Shown: positions 1-8,779 of the stretch, piece after piece
How the letters are laid out: the number at the start of each line of letters is the position of its first letter
How positions within the stretch are numbered: the stretch's first letter is position 1
Source of the DNA: Nocardia sp. NBC_00416
GTDB taxonomy: Bacteria; Actinomycetota; Actinomycetes; Mycobacteriales; Mycobacteriaceae
DNA: 64,000 nt
Direction of reading: 5' to 3'
Assembly: GCF_036032445.1 (NCBI RefSeq)
Contig: NZ_CP107932.1
Span: forward strand, 5,768,501 to 5,832,500
Program-made: the position numbers and the translations under genes
The notes under the pieces: generated by a model
The model's database searches: none
Told to the model about the DNA's origin: nothing
Seen by the model: the letters and a program-made list of their open reading frames with translations, nothing else

Positions 1-360
1 GTGGTACCCCGAGTGCTGGCGTCGATGTTCGTCGCGCTGCTGCTGAACAGCCTGGTGTGCACCATCGGCATCGTGGGCGGGTTCCTCTTCTCGGTCTATC
101 TGCAGGATGTCAACCCGGGTGCGTTCGTCAACGGCATCACGCTGCTGACCCACCTGCCCGAACTGATCATCTCCGAAGTCAAAGCGGGCCTGTTCGGCCT
201 GATCGCGGGGCTGGTCGCCTGTTATCTGGGTTTGAACGTCAAAGGTGGTCCCAAGAGTGTCGGTGATGCGGTGAACCAGACAGTGGTGTTCGCCTTCATG
301 GCGCTGTTCGTGGTGAACGTCGTGGTCACCACCGTCGGCATCAAATTCTCGGTGCGGTGA
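1..360 (+). CDS. yrbE4A: YrbE4A-type MlaE-family permease, C-terminal part only
   Basis: This is the carboxy-terminal 119 residues of a YrbE/MlaE permease; the true start lies before the window, so the first GTG should not be taken as a start. The visible part is almost entirely hydrophobic helices (roughly residues 5-30, 60-80 and 95-115) separated by short polar turns, as in MlaE-fold permeases. It lies 4 bases before a second YrbE gene and heads a full set of mce genes. In Mce systems two YrbE proteins form the membrane channel of an ABC-type lipid importer powered by a distant MceG ATPase (established knowledge). Assignment to the mce4 type rests on the downstream synteny with otsA and an Rv3489-like gene. 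Confidence 0.9.
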   Translation: MVPRVLASMFVALLLNSLVCTIGIVGGFLFSVYLQDVNPGAFVNGITLLTHLPELIISEVKAGLFGLIAGLVACYLGLNVKGGPKSVGDAVNQTVVFAFMALFVVNVVVTTVGIKFSVR

Positions 361-364
361 CACG

Positions 365-1222
365 ATGTCCGCTTCGGTGATCATTCAATCCCGCTTCCCG
401 AAGATCACGCGCCGTATCCGCCGCTTCTCCACCTCGCTGGACGAACTCGGCAAACAGGCCGTGTTCTACGGCAAGGCCATCGGCTCCATGCCGCGCGCGC
501 TCACGCACTACCGCACCGAGACCGTCCGCCTCATCGCCGAGATCAGCATGGGCAGCGGTGCGCTCGCGGTGATCGGCGGCACGGTCGTGATCGTCGGCTT
601 CCTGACGCTGTTCTCCGGTGGCACCATCGCCGTGCAGGGCTACAGCTCGCTCGGCAATATCGGCGTCGAGGCGCTGACCGGATTCTTCGCCGCCTTCCTC
701 AACGTCCGCATCGCGGCACCGGTGATCTCCGGGATCGGCCTGGCCGCGACCATCGGCGCGGGTTCCACCGCCCAATTGGGCGCCATGCGGGTGGCCGAGG
801 AGATCGACGCCCTGGAATCCATGGCCATTCGGCCGGTCCCGTACCTGGTCGGTACCCGCGTGCTCGCGGGCATGATCGCGATCGTGCCCCTGTACGCACT
901 CGCGGTGATCGCCTCGTTCGTCGCGAGCCGGTTCGCCACCGTGGTGATCTACGGGCAGTCCGCCGGCGTCTACGACCACTACTTCTCCACGTTCTTGATT
1001 CCGAGCGACATTCTGTGGTCGTTCGCCCAGGCCATCTTCATGGCGTTGGCGGTGATGATGATCCATACGTATTACGGCTACAACGCGGCGGGCGGCCCGG
1101 TCGGGGTCGGTATCGCCGTGGGTAAGGCGGTGCGGTCCTCGCTGGTCGCGGTGGTCACGGTGACCCTGCTGATCTCGCTGGCCGTCTACGGCACCTCCGG
1201 CAACTTCAACCTTTCCGGATAG
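365..1222 (+). CDS. yrbE4B: YrbE4B MlaE-family permease
   Basis: This 285-residue membrane permease is the partner of YrbE4A in the inner-membrane core of the Mce lipid importer. The N-terminal ~60 residues are polar (amphipathic interface helix), followed by hydrophobic helices near residues 60-90, 115-140, 170-200, 215-235 and 255-280. The segment reading EEIDALESMAIRP near residues 143-156 is the conserved cytoplasmic coupling-helix motif of MlaE proteins. The ATG lies 4 bases after the yrbE4A stop and the gene runs into mce4A with a 5-base gap, so it is certainly cotranscribed. Length is typical of the family (about 280). Confidence 0.95.
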   Translation: MSASVIIQSRFPKITRRIRRFSTSLDELGKQAVFYGKAIGSMPRALTHYRTETVRLIAEISMGSGALAVIGGTVVIVGFLTLFSGGTIAVQGYSSLGNIGVEALTGFFAAFLNVRIAAPVISGIGLAATIGAGSTAQLGAMRVAEEIDALESMAIRPVPYLVGTRVLAGMIAIVPLYALAVIASFVASRFATVVIYGQSAGVYDHYFSTFLIPSDILWSFAQAIFMALAVMMIHTYYGYNAAGGPVGVGIAVGKAVRSSLVAVVTVTLLISLAVYGTSGNFNLSG

Positions 1223-1227
1223 GCGCC

Positions 1228-2520
1228 ATGACGGAACTGATGCGACCGAACAAGAAGACGCTCGGGGCGTCGAACGAAACCGCGGGGGGGTCGTCCCGCG
1301 GTGGCGAAGACCCCTGGGCACCCGTAGGAGCGAACCGGTGGACGGCCTTGCGCGCGACAGCCGGACTCAAACTGGCCGGTGTGGCCATGGTGCTGGCCGC
1401 GGTGGCGGCCGTGGTGGTCTCGCTGACCATGTTCTTCGGCGGTTTCACGCCGAGCGTCACCGTCACGGTCGTCTCCCCGCGTAGCGGGCTGGTGCTGGAC
1501 CCCGACGCGAAGGTCAAGGTGCGCGGTGTGCAGATCGGCCGGGTCGCCGGTCTCGACCGCAACGCCGAGGGCACCAGCCTGCGGCTGGCGCTGAATCCGG
1601 ACCTGCTTCATCTGGTCCCGGCCAACGCCACCGTCGATATCCGGTCGACCACGGTCTTCGGCGCCAAATACATCAACTTCGTGATCCCGCAGCAGCCCGA
1701 CCTGAAATCACTGCAACCGGGCGCGCTGCTGGCGGCCGATCATGTCACCGTCGAGTTCAACACGCTGTTCCAGCATCTCAGCGATGTGCTGGCCGATGTG
1801 CAACCGGAGAAGTTGAACGCCACGATGACCGCGCTGGGCACCGCCCTGCAAGGCAGGGGCCAGACCCTGGGCGAGCTGCTCGTGAACAGTGACGCGTACC
1901 TCCGGCAGATCAACCCGATGCTGCCCACACTCCAGCGCGACCTGAACACCACGGCCGCGGTCGGCAATCTCTACGCGGACGTCTCCGGTGATCTGCTGCG
2001 CACCGCCGACAACGCGACGGCCAGCAGCCGGACGATCACCGAATCCGAATCCGATGTCGACTCCCTGCTGGCGAATCTCACCGGCCTCGCCGATACCACG
2101 GGCGCGGTGCTGCGCGATAACGAGGCGCAGATCGGTACCGCGCTGGACCTGCTCCGCCCGACCGGTGAGCTGCTGAACGGCTACAAAGACGCGCTGTTCT
2201 GCCTGATCGGCGGTAGCGCCAAGGCGCTGCCACTCGGTGAGGCGGTCTTCGGCGGCGGACAGGAAGGTGTCGCCCTGAACACGGGATTCATGTACGGGAC
2301 CCCCCCTTACACCTATCCGAACGATCTGCCCAAGGTGAACGCGACCGGTGGACCCCAGTGCGGCGGCCTGCTCGACCGAGTGCCGGACAGCCATTCCAAC
2401 TATGTCGTCACCGATACCTCCGAAGGTCATCCGTATACGCCGTCGACCACATTGAATCTGAACGCGCCCAAGGTTTTCGAGGTGCTGTTCGGTGGACTTC
2501 CGGGGGTGGGTCAGCCGTGA
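1228..2520 (+). CDS. mce4A: Mce4A-type MCE/MlaD protein
   Basis: This 430-residue protein is one of six MCE subunits thought to build a hydrophobic tunnel carrying lipid across the periplasm. It has a ~45-residue cytoplasmic tail, one transmembrane helix at about residues 47-70, then the MlaD/MCE domain (about 75-155) containing the characteristic VRGVQIGRV strand, and a long helical region. In Mycobacterium and Rhodococcus the mce4 locus imports cholesterol and other sterols (established knowledge); the same substrate here is an inference from gene order. The unusually long charged N-terminus before the helix could mean the real start is later, but no better start is visible. Confidence 0.93.
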   Translation: MTELMRPNKKTLGASNETAGGSSRGGEDPWAPVGANRWTALRATAGLKLAGVAMVLAAVAAVVVSLTMFFGGFTPSVTVTVVSPRSGLVLDPDAKVKVRGVQIGRVAGLDRNAEGTSLRLALNPDLLHLVPANATVDIRSTTVFGAKYINFVIPQQPDLKSLQPGALLAADHVTVEFNTLFQHLSDVLADVQPEKLNATMTALGTALQGRGQTLGELLVNSDAYLRQINPMLPTLQRDLNTTAAVGNLYADVSGDLLRTADNATASSRTITESESDVDSLLANLTGLADTTGAVLRDNEAQIGTALDLLRPTGELLNGYKDALFCLIGGSAKALPLGEAVFGGGQEGVALNTGFMYGTPPYTYPNDLPKVNATGGPQCGGLLDRVPDSHSNYVVTDTSEGHPYTPSTTLNLNAPKVFEVLFGGLPGVGQP

Positions 2521-3539
2521 AGAACACCGCCACCACCGTCAAGCTCGCCATCTTCACACTGGTGATGACCCTGGTCTTCGCCGGTCTGGCAGTGGTTTTC
2601 TCGCAGGTGCGGTTCTCCAGCGAGACCGGATACAACGCGGTCTTCACCAGTGCGTCGGGCATGCTGCCGGGTGACAAGGTGCGGATCGCCGGGGTGCCGG
2701 TGGGGTCGATCGCCAAGGTGAAGGTCGACGACGACTATCACGCCCACGTCGAATTCGACGTCGACACCAAATATCGGGTGCTGACCAGCACCCGGGCCAC
2801 GATCCGCTACGAGAACCTGGTCGGCGACCGCTACCTGGAACTGCTGGAGGGGCCCGGCGACGCCACCACCCTGCACAAGGGCGGCACCATCGGGCTGGAC
2901 AAGACCGCACCCGCGCTGGATTTGGACATGCTGCTCGGCGGATTCAAACCGCTGCTGCGCGGTCTGGACCCGGGTCAGGTCAACGACCTGACCAACGCGC
3001 TGCTGCAGATCTTCCAGGGGCAGGGCGGCACACTCGTCGAACTGCTCAACAGCGGCGGGTCGTTCACCAGAACGCTGGCCGACCGGGACGCGCTCATCGG
3101 CAGTGTCATCGACAATCTGAACTCGGTGCTGAAAACGATCGACGATCGCGGCGACCAGTTCGCCACCACCATCGACGAACTGCATCGTCTGGTGAGCGGT
3201 CTGGCGGCCGACCGCGACCCGATCGGCGCCGCGCTGCCCAAGATCGCCGACGCCACCGCCGCGACCACCGACCTGCTGGCGCAGGCCCGGCCCGACCTCG
3301 CGGCCACCATCGCGCAGACCGGCCGGCTCGCCACCAATCTCGACAACGGTTCGGACACCGTGCAGTGGGTGCTCGACAAATTACCGGAGACCTATCGGAA
3401 GCTGATCCGGATCGGTTCCTACGGTTCGTTCCTGCAGCTGTACGTGTGCCGGACGAACATGCTGGTCGACGGTCCGGACGGGAAACCGTTGCTGGTCGAA
3501 CTACCCGGTGAGCAGGCGACCGGAAGGTGCAGCGAGTAG
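2517..3539 (+). CDS. mce4B: Mce4B-type MCE/MlaD protein
   Basis: This 340-residue MCE subunit uses the GTG that overlaps the mce4A stop codon (GTGA), the classic translational-coupling arrangement. An upstream in-frame extension lies wholly inside mce4A and is rejected. It has a single N-terminal transmembrane helix at about residues 8-28, an MCE domain at about 35-120 with the motif VRIAGVPVGSIAKV, and then a helical domain of alternating leucine-rich stretches. The C-terminus carries a pair of cysteines near residues 307 and 338 of the type seen in several Mce proteins. The next gene starts immediately after the stop. Confidence 0.94.
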   Translation: MKNTATTVKLAIFTLVMTLVFAGLAVVFSQVRFSSETGYNAVFTSASGMLPGDKVRIAGVPVGSIAKVKVDDDYHAHVEFDVDTKYRVLTSTRATIRYENLVGDRYLELLEGPGDATTLHKGGTIGLDKTAPALDLDMLLGGFKPLLRGLDPGQVNDLTNALLQIFQGQGGTLVELLNSGGSFTRTLADRDALIGSVIDNLNSVLKTIDDRGDQFATTIDELHRLVSGLAADRDPIGAALPKIADATAATTDLLAQARPDLAATIAQTGRLATNLDNGSDTVQWVLDKLPETYRKLIRIGSYGSFLQLYVCRTNMLVDGPDGKPLLVELPGEQATGRCSE

Positions 3540-4601
3540 ATGAGAGAGCAATCACGCGCGGTGACCATCGGCATCGTCGGCTTGGTGCTGGCCGCGGCCG
3601 TCGCCTTGTCGGCCCTGCAATTCGAACGACTGCCGTTCATCCGCGGCGGCGCGACGTACACCGCGTACTTCGCCGACGCCGGCGGTCTGGTGACCGGCGA
3701 CGATGTGGAGGTCGCGGGTGTCCGGTCGGGCAAGGTCGAAGACGTCAGCCTGGACGGCGCCCAGGTGCTGGTGCGGTTCAGCCTCGACGAATCGATCGTG
3801 CTCGGCGACAAGACCGCGGCCGCCATCAAGACCAATACGGTGCTGGGGCGCAAATCGTTGTCCGTGAGCCCGGACGGCGACGGCGCGCTGAAGGTCACCG
3901 ACACCATCCCGCTCGCCCGCACCACCTCGCCGTACTCGCTCAACGAGGCGCTCGGCGATCTGGCCGGTACGGTGCAGGACCTGGATCTGCAGAAGGTGGA
4001 CCAGACACTCGACGCGCTGTCCTCCGCCTTCGCCGACACCCCCGCGCCGCTGCGCTCGGCGCTGGACGGGGTCACCGCGCTGTCGCGGACCATCAACGCC
4101 CGCGACCAGGCGCTGTCGGATCTGCTGACCCGCGCCCAGAACGTCACCAAGATCCTGGCCGACCGGTCCGATGCCATCAACGCGCTGCTGGTGGACGGCA
4201 ATCAGCTGCTCGGTGAGCTGGATCGGCGGCGCACGGCGATCCAGCAGATGATCGTCTACGTCAACGCGCTCGCCCAGCAGCTCTCCGGGTTGGTGCACGA
4301 CAACGAAGCGCAGCTGAAACCGGCGCTGGACAAATTGAACTCGGTCCTGGACCTGCTCCAGCGCAATCGGGACAACATCAACGGCGCACTCGACGGCTTG
4401 GGACCGTTCTCCGCGGCGCTCGGCGAACAGGTCGGCAGCGGGCCCTACTTCAACGCCTACGTCGTCAACGCCAGCAGCGAGACGCTGCACCCGCTGGTGG
4501 ACGCGCTGGTCTGGCCGCAGCATCTGCCCGAGTCGCTGCGCGCCTATATGTTCGAGCCCGGTCCCAAGATCGGTCCGTCCGTACAGGAGCCGCCGCGATG
4601 A
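3540..4601 (+). CDS. mce4C: Mce4C-type MCE/MlaD protein
   Basis: This 353-residue MCE subunit has its ATG directly after the mce4B stop. It shows an N-terminal transmembrane helix (about residues 8-27), an MCE domain (about 35-115) with VEVAGVRSGKV, and a C-terminal helical region with the repeated DNEAQLKPALDKL type of sequence typical of tunnel-forming MCE helices. The C-terminus is Pro-rich. It is part of the same polycistron, but it is the only mce gene here followed by a gap (about 124 bases) before the next main reading frame; that gap is described separately. Confidence 0.93.
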   Translation: MREQSRAVTIGIVGLVLAAAVALSALQFERLPFIRGGATYTAYFADAGGLVTGDDVEVAGVRSGKVEDVSLDGAQVLVRFSLDESIVLGDKTAAAIKTNTVLGRKSLSVSPDGDGALKVTDTIPLARTTSPYSLNEALGDLAGTVQDLDLQKVDQTLDALSSAFADTPAPLRSALDGVTALSRTINARDQALSDLLTRAQNVTKILADRSDAINALLVDGNQLLGELDRRRTAIQQMIVYVNALAQQLSGLVHDNEAQLKPALDKLNSVLDLLQRNRDNINGALDGLGPFSAALGEQVGSGPYFNAYVVNASSETLHPLVDALVWPQHLPESLRAYMFEPGPKIGPSVQEPPR

Positions 4602-4729
4602 TGCGATCCTCCGCTGTGGCCTCCGCGGACGGCATGTCCTCGCTCGGAGGAGGCGCGACACTGCGAAACCCTTGGCTCCGCTGCGGGCTCCGCGGACCGC
4701 ATGAACCCGCTCGGAGGAGAAGCTCATGA
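4598..4729 (+). CDS. Possible 43-residue small ORF bridging mce4C and mce4D
   Basis: A small open frame fills the only gap in the mce operon. Its ATG (4598, or 4601 one codon later) overlaps the mce4C stop, and its TGA overlaps the ATG of mce4D, so both junctions look translationally coupled. An AGGAG lies about 9 bases upstream. The peptide begins MMRSSAVASADG and ends PARRRSS; it is Gly/Arg/Ser-rich with no recognisable domain, helix or lipobox. The same stretch contains two copies of an imperfect direct repeat, so the frame could be a by-product of a duplicated ribosome-binding region that happened to stay open. I do not recognise it; a ribosome-transit function that keeps coupling to mce4D is as likely as a real protein. 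Confidence 0.3.
   Translation: MMRSSAVASADGMSSLGGGATLRNPWLRCGLRGPHEPARRRSS
4610..4719 (+). repeat. Imperfect tandem direct repeat before mce4D
   Basis: Two 43-base units, 4610-4652 and 4677-4719, start 67 bases apart and match at about 37 of 43 positions. Each unit runs from TCCGCTG through a CTCCGCGGAC palindrome-like block and an internal ATG to CGCTCGGAGGAG. The second unit supplies the Shine-Dalgarno sequence of mce4D, so the first looks like a duplicated translation-initiation region. Confidence 0.8.
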
Positions 4730-6045
4730 ATACTTTGCGGGACAAGGTTCGGGCAATACCCGGGAAATGGGTGGCGATCGTCGCCGGGGTTGTCGTCGTG
4801 GCACTGGTCGCGGTCGGTGGCTACACCGCCTACCAGCGGATCAGCAAGAACGAGATCACCGCCTACTTCACCTCCACCAGTGGCCTGTACGCGGGCGACG
4901 AGGTACGCGTACTCGGCGTGCCGATCGGCCGGATCGACGCCATCGAGCCGGGCAAAGATCAGGTGAAGGTCACGATGTCGGTGGACAGCGGTGTCGACCT
5001 GCCCGCCGACGCGCGCGCGGTGATCATCGCCCCGTCGCTGGTGTCGGCCCGGTTCATCCAGATCGCCCCGGCCTATACCGGCGGCGACACACTGGGCGAC
5101 GGCGCCGAGATCCCGATCGAACGCACCGCGGTGCCGGTCGAATGGGACGACATCAAGACCGAACTGAACAAGCTGTCCACCGCGCTCGGGCCGGTGGGCG
5201 ACGACCCCCAGGGTTCCTTCGGCCGATTCGTCGACACCGCGGCCGACAACCTCGACGGCAACGGTGACGCGTTCCGCACCACCCTGCACGAACTCTCGGC
5301 CACCCTGACCACGCTGTCCGACGGCCGTACCGATCTGTTCGGCACCATCCGCAATCTGCAGAAATTCGTGGACGTGCTGTCCAAGAGCAACGATCAGATC
5401 GTGGAATTCGGCGGTCGGCTGGCTTCGGTGTCGGGTGTGCTGGCCGGGGTGTCGCAGGATCTGGGCGCCGGTTTGGACAACCTGGACATCGCACTCGACG
5501 ATGTGCATCGTTTCCTGGACGGGAGCGGCGCCGAACTCACCGAAGGCGTGCAGCGGCTCGCCGATGTCACCCAGATCTTGGTCGACAAGCGACCGGAACT
5601 GGAGCAGGCGCTGCATTCGGGACCGACCGCGCTGGTGAACTTCTACCAGATCTACAAGCCCGCGCAGGGCACGCTCACCGGTGCGATCTCACTGAACAAC
5701 TTCGCCGACCCGGTCAGCTTCATGTGCGGTTCGGTGCGTGCGCTCGAACAGCACGAGAGCGATACCAGCGCGGATCTGTGCGCCCAGTATCTCGCCCCGG
5801 TGCTCAGTTCGCTGGCGATGAACTACCTGCCCATCATGACCAACCCGGCCACGGGTGTGACGGCGTTCCCGAACCAGCTCCAGTACACGACCCCGGATCT
5901 GGCGGGCCGGGTGGACCCGCAGAAGGTCGGTCCGCCGGCCGCGCCCGCGCCCCCGGTGATCTCGGTTCCGGCCGGTGTGGCGGGGCTGGCTGTCCCGGGT
6001 GTCCAACTTCCCGGAATTCCGGGTCTGTCCGGAGGAGGACGATGA
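4726..6045 (+). CDS. mce4D: Mce4D-type MCE/MlaD protein
   Basis: This 439-residue MCE subunit starts at the ATG preceded by CGGAGGAGA at a normal distance. It has an N-terminal transmembrane helix (about residues 15-35), an MCE domain (about 42-125) with VRVLGVPIGRID, a helical tunnel region with several Asp/Leu-rich heptads, and a long C-terminal tail rich in Pro, Ala and Val (about residues 395-439). Such flexible Pro-rich tails are common in MceC, MceD and MceF proteins. It overlaps mce4E at the downstream end. Confidence 0.93.
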   Translation: MNTLRDKVRAIPGKWVAIVAGVVVVALVAVGGYTAYQRISKNEITAYFTSTSGLYAGDEVRVLGVPIGRIDAIEPGKDQVKVTMSVDSGVDLPADARAVIIAPSLVSARFIQIAPAYTGGDTLGDGAEIPIERTAVPVEWDDIKTELNKLSTALGPVGDDPQGSFGRFVDTAADNLDGNGDAFRTTLHELSATLTTLSDGRTDLFGTIRNLQKFVDVLSKSNDQIVEFGGRLASVSGVLAGVSQDLGAGLDNLDIALDDVHRFLDGSGAELTEGVQRLADVTQILVDKRPELEQALHSGPTALVNFYQIYKPAQGTLTGAISLNNFADPVSFMCGSVRALEQHESDTSADLCAQYLAPVLSSLAMNYLPIMTNPATGVTAFPNQLQYTTPDLAGRVDPQKVGPPAAPAPPVISVPAGVAGLAVPGVQLPGIPGLSGGGR

Positions 6046-7316
6046 TGCGCCGGCTGAAGCTGCGTGCACCGAGCGCCGCGCACCGGGTGGCGGCGGTGGC
6101 CGTCGGGCTGGCGCTGGCGCTGTCCGCGACGGGCTGCCAGTACGACGGGCTCAACTCGCTGCCGATGCCCGGTACCGAAGGCACCGGGGAGGGCTCCTTC
6201 GAGGTCCGCATCCAGATGCCGAACGTGACCACGCTGACCCGGAATTCGCCGGTGCGGGTCGACGACGTGGCGGTCGGCGCGGTAACCGATATCGAGGTCG
6301 AGGACTGGCACGCGCTCGTGACGGTTTCGCTGAACCGCGATGTGGTGCTGCCCGCCAACGCCACCGCCAAGATCGGTCAGACGAGCCTGCTGGGCAGCAA
6401 CCATGTCGAACTGGCGCCACCGACCGATGTACCGCCGCAGGGGCGGCTCGTCGCGGGCGATCTCATCCCGCTGGACCGCGCCGGTGTCTACCCGACCACC
6501 GAGCAGGTGCTGTCCTCGCTGTCGGTGGTGCTCAACGGCGGCGGTATCTCGCAGCTGGAGAACATCACCCGCGAACTGAACAGCGCACTGGTCGGCAACG
6601 AGGACGAAGTACGGGATCTGATCCCGCAGATGAACGACCTGATCGGCAACCTCAACGCCCAGCGCGACGACATCATCGCCGCGATGGCGGGGCTGGACCG
6701 GGTGAGCGGCAAGTTCGTCGAGCAGACCGATGTGGTGGCCAAGGCGATCGAGGAGATCCATCCCGCGCTGACCGTACTGGCCGACCGGCGGCAGAACATC
6801 ACCACCACGATCACCGAACTGGGTGACCTCAGTGATGTGGTGAACCGGCTGATCGCCGCCAGCGGTGACGATCTGAAAGCGAATCTGGCCAACCTGGCGC
6901 CGGTTCTGCAAACGCTGGCCGATACGGGATCCGATCTCACCGAATCGTTGAAGATCATCGCCTCCTTCCCCTTCCCGCTGAAGAACCTGGACCGGGCGAT
7001 CAAGGGCGACTACCTGAACCTGTTCATGACCCTCGACCTCACCGGCGCCCGCCTGGACTCCAACTTCCTCACCGGCACCGGTCTCGGCGGCACATTCGGC
7101 GGCGTGGAGGTCGCACTCGGCCAGGTCGCCGGAGCGGCCGGGCAGCAGGGCAACCCGCTCGCGACCCCGCTGGCGCCGCCGCCCGGAACGCCCACCGACC
7201 AGCCGCAACCGACAATTCCCGGGCTGCCGCCGATTCCCGGCCTGCCCGCCATCCCCGGGCTGACGGTGCCGCTGCCCGGCCCGCAGCCGCAAGCGCAAGG
7301 GGGCGAGGGCCGGTGA
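6042..7316 (+). CDS. mce4E: Mce4E-type MCE lipoprotein
   Basis: This 424-residue protein is the lipoprotein member of the Mce complex (LprN-like position). A signal peptide with a hydrophobic core at residues 16-28 ends in a lipobox LSATGC, making Cys32 the predicted lipidated residue. The MCE domain follows (about 50-135, with VRVDDVAVGAVT). The C-terminus is a Pro/Gly-rich tail with repeated IPGLP units. Two adjacent in-frame ATGs (6042 and 6045) each have a GGAGG six bases upstream, so either may be used. Both overlap the mce4D stop. Confidence 0.93.
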   Translation: MMRRLKLRAPSAAHRVAAVAVGLALALSATGCQYDGLNSLPMPGTEGTGEGSFEVRIQMPNVTTLTRNSPVRVDDVAVGAVTDIEVEDWHALVTVSLNRDVVLPANATAKIGQTSLLGSNHVELAPPTDVPPQGRLVAGDLIPLDRAGVYPTTEQVLSSLSVVLNGGGISQLENITRELNSALVGNEDEVRDLIPQMNDLIGNLNAQRDDIIAAMAGLDRVSGKFVEQTDVVAKAIEEIHPALTVLADRRQNITTTITELGDLSDVVNRLIAASGDDLKANLANLAPVLQTLADTGSDLTESLKIIASFPFPLKNLDRAIKGDYLNLFMTLDLTGARLDSNFLTGTGLGGTFGGVEVALGQVAGAAGQQGNPLATPLAPPPGTPTDQPQPTIPGLPPIPGLPAIPGLTVPLPGPQPQAQGGEGR

Positions 7317-8779
7317 CGCTCACCCGATTCGTTCGAATCCAGCTGACGATCTTCGCGATCCTCACCGTGGTCGGCCTGACCATCATGGGCGGCACCTACG
7401 TGGGTGTGCCCGCCCTGCTCGGCATCGGCCGGTACGAGGTCACCTTGGAACTGGCCGCCACCGGCGGGCTCTACCAGAACGCCAATGTCGCCTTCCGCGG
7501 GACGAATGTCGGCGTGGTGCGCGAGGTGCGGCTCACCGACGAAGGAGTCGAGGCGAAGCTGTCGGTCGACAGCGATTACAAGATTCCCGCCGATTCCTCG
7601 GCGCTGGTCCGCAGCGTGTCGGCGATCGGCGAGCAGTACGTCGACCTCGTGCCCCCGGCGGATCCCGGTGACGCGAACCTTTATGACGGCAGCGTGATCC
7701 CGGTCGACCGCACCCAGCTGCCGCAGGATGTGGGAACACTGCTGGACCAGGCCGATCGTCTGCTGGCCAGTGTCGCGGACACCCGGCTGCGACAGGTCAT
7801 CGACGAGGCCTTCCGGGCCTTCAACGGCGCCGGGCCGGATCTGCAGCGGTTCCTCGACTCCGCCTCGCTGCTCGTGCAGGAGGCCAACGACAACGTGGAA
7901 CCGACCAAACAGCTGATCGAGCAGGTCGGTCCGCTGCTGGACACCCAGGTGAACTCCGACGCGGCGATCCGTTCGTGGACTCGCGACCTCGCGGTGGTGA
8001 CCGACCAGCTGCGTGCGCACGATCCGGCGCTGCGCAGCATCCTCACCAACGGTCCGTCCGCGGTAGAGCGGGTGACCAGGCAGTTCGAGGATCTGCGGCC
8101 GACTCTGCCGCTGCTGCTGAACAACCTGGTGAGTCTGGGCCAGGTCGGCGTCACCTACCACTCCGGTCTGGAACAGATCCTGGTGGTCTACCCGCCGCTG
8201 ATCGCCGCACTGCTCACCGCGGTGCGCGGCCCGATGGAATACGGCGCGCTGGTCGACTTCATGACGGTGCTCAACGATCCGCCGCCGTGCACCACCGGCT
8301 TCCTGCCGCCCGATCAGCGTCGTGAACCGACCGCGCTGGACACCCCGGACACCCCGAAGGGCCTCTACTGCAAGGTGCCGCAGGACGATAAGACCGCCGT
8401 CCGCGGTATCCGCAACACTCCGTGCATGGAATACCCCGGCCGCCGCGCTCCGACGCCCGAACTGTGCCGCACCGGGTACGTTCCGCTGGGCACCAACCCA
8501 CCGTTCGGACCGCCGCAACCCGTCGCGCCGACCGAGCCTCCGGCGCCGGTGGCGCCGGCCGCCGCGCCCGACCCGGGGCCCGGTGTTGCGGGAGTACCCC
8601 CGGTACCTGCTAGTTTCTCGGGCGCAAGCACCCCAGCCGCCGCGCTCTCGTACGATCCGGCCAGCGGGGTCTACACCGGCACCGATGGACGCAGCTACCG
8701 TCAGGGTGATATCTCACCCGGCGGTTCGGGCACCGTACCCGCGGATTGGCAGGCAATGTTCGAGGAGCAGCAACAATGA
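7313..8779 (+). CDS. mce4F: Mce4F-type MCE/MlaD protein
   Basis: This last MCE subunit has 488 residues and a GTG start overlapping the mce4E stop. It has an N-terminal transmembrane helix (about residues 8-28), an MCE domain (about 36-120) containing VAFRGTNVGVVREV, the helical region, a Cys-containing segment around residues 324-385 (PPPCTTGF, GLYCKV, NTPCMEY, PELCRT) and a Pro/Ala-rich end. The four cysteines probably form disulfides outside the cytoplasm (inference). It is followed by two Mce-associated genes with ATGA overlaps. Confidence 0.93.
   Translation: MTLTRFVRIQLTIFAILTVVGLTIMGGTYVGVPALLGIGRYEVTLELAATGGLYQNANVAFRGTNVGVVREVRLTDEGVEAKLSVDSDYKIPADSSALVRSVSAIGEQYVDLVPPADPGDANLYDGSVIPVDRTQLPQDVGTLLDQADRLLASVADTRLRQVIDEAFRAFNGAGPDLQRFLDSASLLVQEANDNVEPTKQLIEQVGPLLDTQVNSDAAIRSWTRDLAVVTDQLRAHDPALRSILTNGPSAVERVTRQFEDLRPTLPLLLNNLVSLGQVGVTYHSGLEQILVVYPPLIAALLTAVRGPMEYGALVDFMTVLNDPPPCTTGFLPPDQRREPTALDTPDTPKGLYCKVPQDDKTAVRGIRNTPCMEYPGRRAPTPELCRTGYVPLGTNPPFGPPQPVAPTEPPAPVAPAAAPDPGPGVAGVPPVPASFSGASTPAAALSYDPASGVYTGTDGRSYRQGDISPGGSGTVPADWQAMFEEQQQ

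Noticed and set aside
341..1321. Long antisense frame over yrbE4B
   Set aside because: It mirrors a clear coding gene; it is Arg/Asp/His-rich with no domain, as expected for a shadow frame in high-GC DNA. Many similar shadows across the window were dropped.
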